A stretch of 23,964 bases of DNA from JBGPLH01 sp041486365 [NCBI: Thermodesulfobacteriota bacterium] (lineage in GTDB: Bacteria; JAUYMQ01). The position numbers and the translations under genes were made by a program. Shown here piece after piece: positions 23,795-23,964 of this stretch (within the stretch, counting starts at the first letter, position 1; every line of letters begins with the position of its first letter). The DNA lies in assembly GCA_041486365.1 (NCBI GenBank), contig JBGPLH010000004.1, positions 1 through 23,964 on the forward strand, in the 5' to 3' direction. The notes under the pieces are model-generated. The model worked only from the letters and a program-made list of their open reading frames with translations. It was not told where the DNA came from and ran no database searches.

Positions 23795-23964
23795 GGGATC
23801 CCTCGCTTTGCTCGGGTTCTGGGGAAGGGTCGCCCGGCCAAGGCGCCCTCGTTCACAGGGGAAGTGACGGTTTGGGGAAATTGGTGGCAAAAAAAGTCAC
23901 GGAGGCGTCAGGGCAGGAAAATCCGTTGAAAGAAGGGGGCTTCGGGAGGACCTGGCTCTGGCGG
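23795..23964. other. Upstream region of the PEP-CTERM gene
   Basis: These 170 bases hold an A run at 23889-23895 and more A+T than average, and presumably the promoter of the leftward PEP-CTERM gene. I looked for sigma-54-type GG/GC elements, which often precede PEP-CTERM genes, and found no convincing match. No open reading frame stands out to the window end. Confidence 0.4.

Noticed and set aside
1-23964. Mobile elements, prophage, tRNA or rRNA genes
   Set aside because: I saw no transposase, integrase, flanking repeats or RNA gene signatures. The window reads as chromosomal housekeeping plus an export gene cluster.

Overview
The window is GC-rich DNA (clearly above 60% by eye) from a Gram-negative bacterium. 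The evidence is a PBP2/RodA elongation pair, a GmhA-type heptose isomerase, an ECF sigma factor with a membrane zinc-finger anti-sigma factor, and secreted proteins with PEP-CTERM and PTL-type C-terminal sorting tails. The heme gene order, thrombospondin type 3 repeat proteins and frequent GTG/TTG starts suggest a deltaproteobacterial, myxobacterial or acidobacterial lineage, or a related uncultured phylum. Nothing here fixes the phylum.

Layout. 1-2204 (+): the end of mrdA (PBP2), rodA and a HAD-IB phosphatase. 2365-3220 (-): a membrane-anchored rhodanese-like protein without the catalytic cysteine, then trxA. 3336-5558 (+): gmhA, a conserved protein of deoxyhypusine-synthase-like appearance, and a macro-domain protein. 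Back-to-back promoters separate the rhodanese and gmhA genes, and gmhA appears to be leaderless. 5659-11538 (+): a sigma-70-type promoter and structured leader, then a CcsA/HemX-like protein, hemA, hemC, a cobA-hemD fusion and hemB. This covers glutamyl-tRNA reduction and the steps from 5-aminolevulinate to uroporphyrinogen III, plus the methylation toward siroheme/cobalamin. 11548-14430 (+): a 61-residue protein and polA. 14498-16104 (+): an ECF sigma factor, its anti-sigma factor and a small secreted protein. A hairpin terminator at 16130-16157 separates these from a convergent minus-strand operon (21863 down to 16193): a secreted accessory protein, a matrixin-like metalloprotease with TSP3 repeats, and a 1103-residue beta-helix/TSP3 protein. 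22108-23010 (+) is a SAM-dependent methyltransferase. 23794-23081 (-) is a PEP-CTERM protein.

The most striking observation is in polA. It is full length and otherwise well conserved, but the catalytic aspartate of polymerase motif C reads as tyrosine (codon 14287-14289). One metal ligand of the proofreading site is also Glu instead of Asp. The minus-strand export operon, with two PTL-type tails and a shared C-terminal calcium-repeat module, is the best candidate for an incompletely described system. Most of the rest is well-understood housekeeping.
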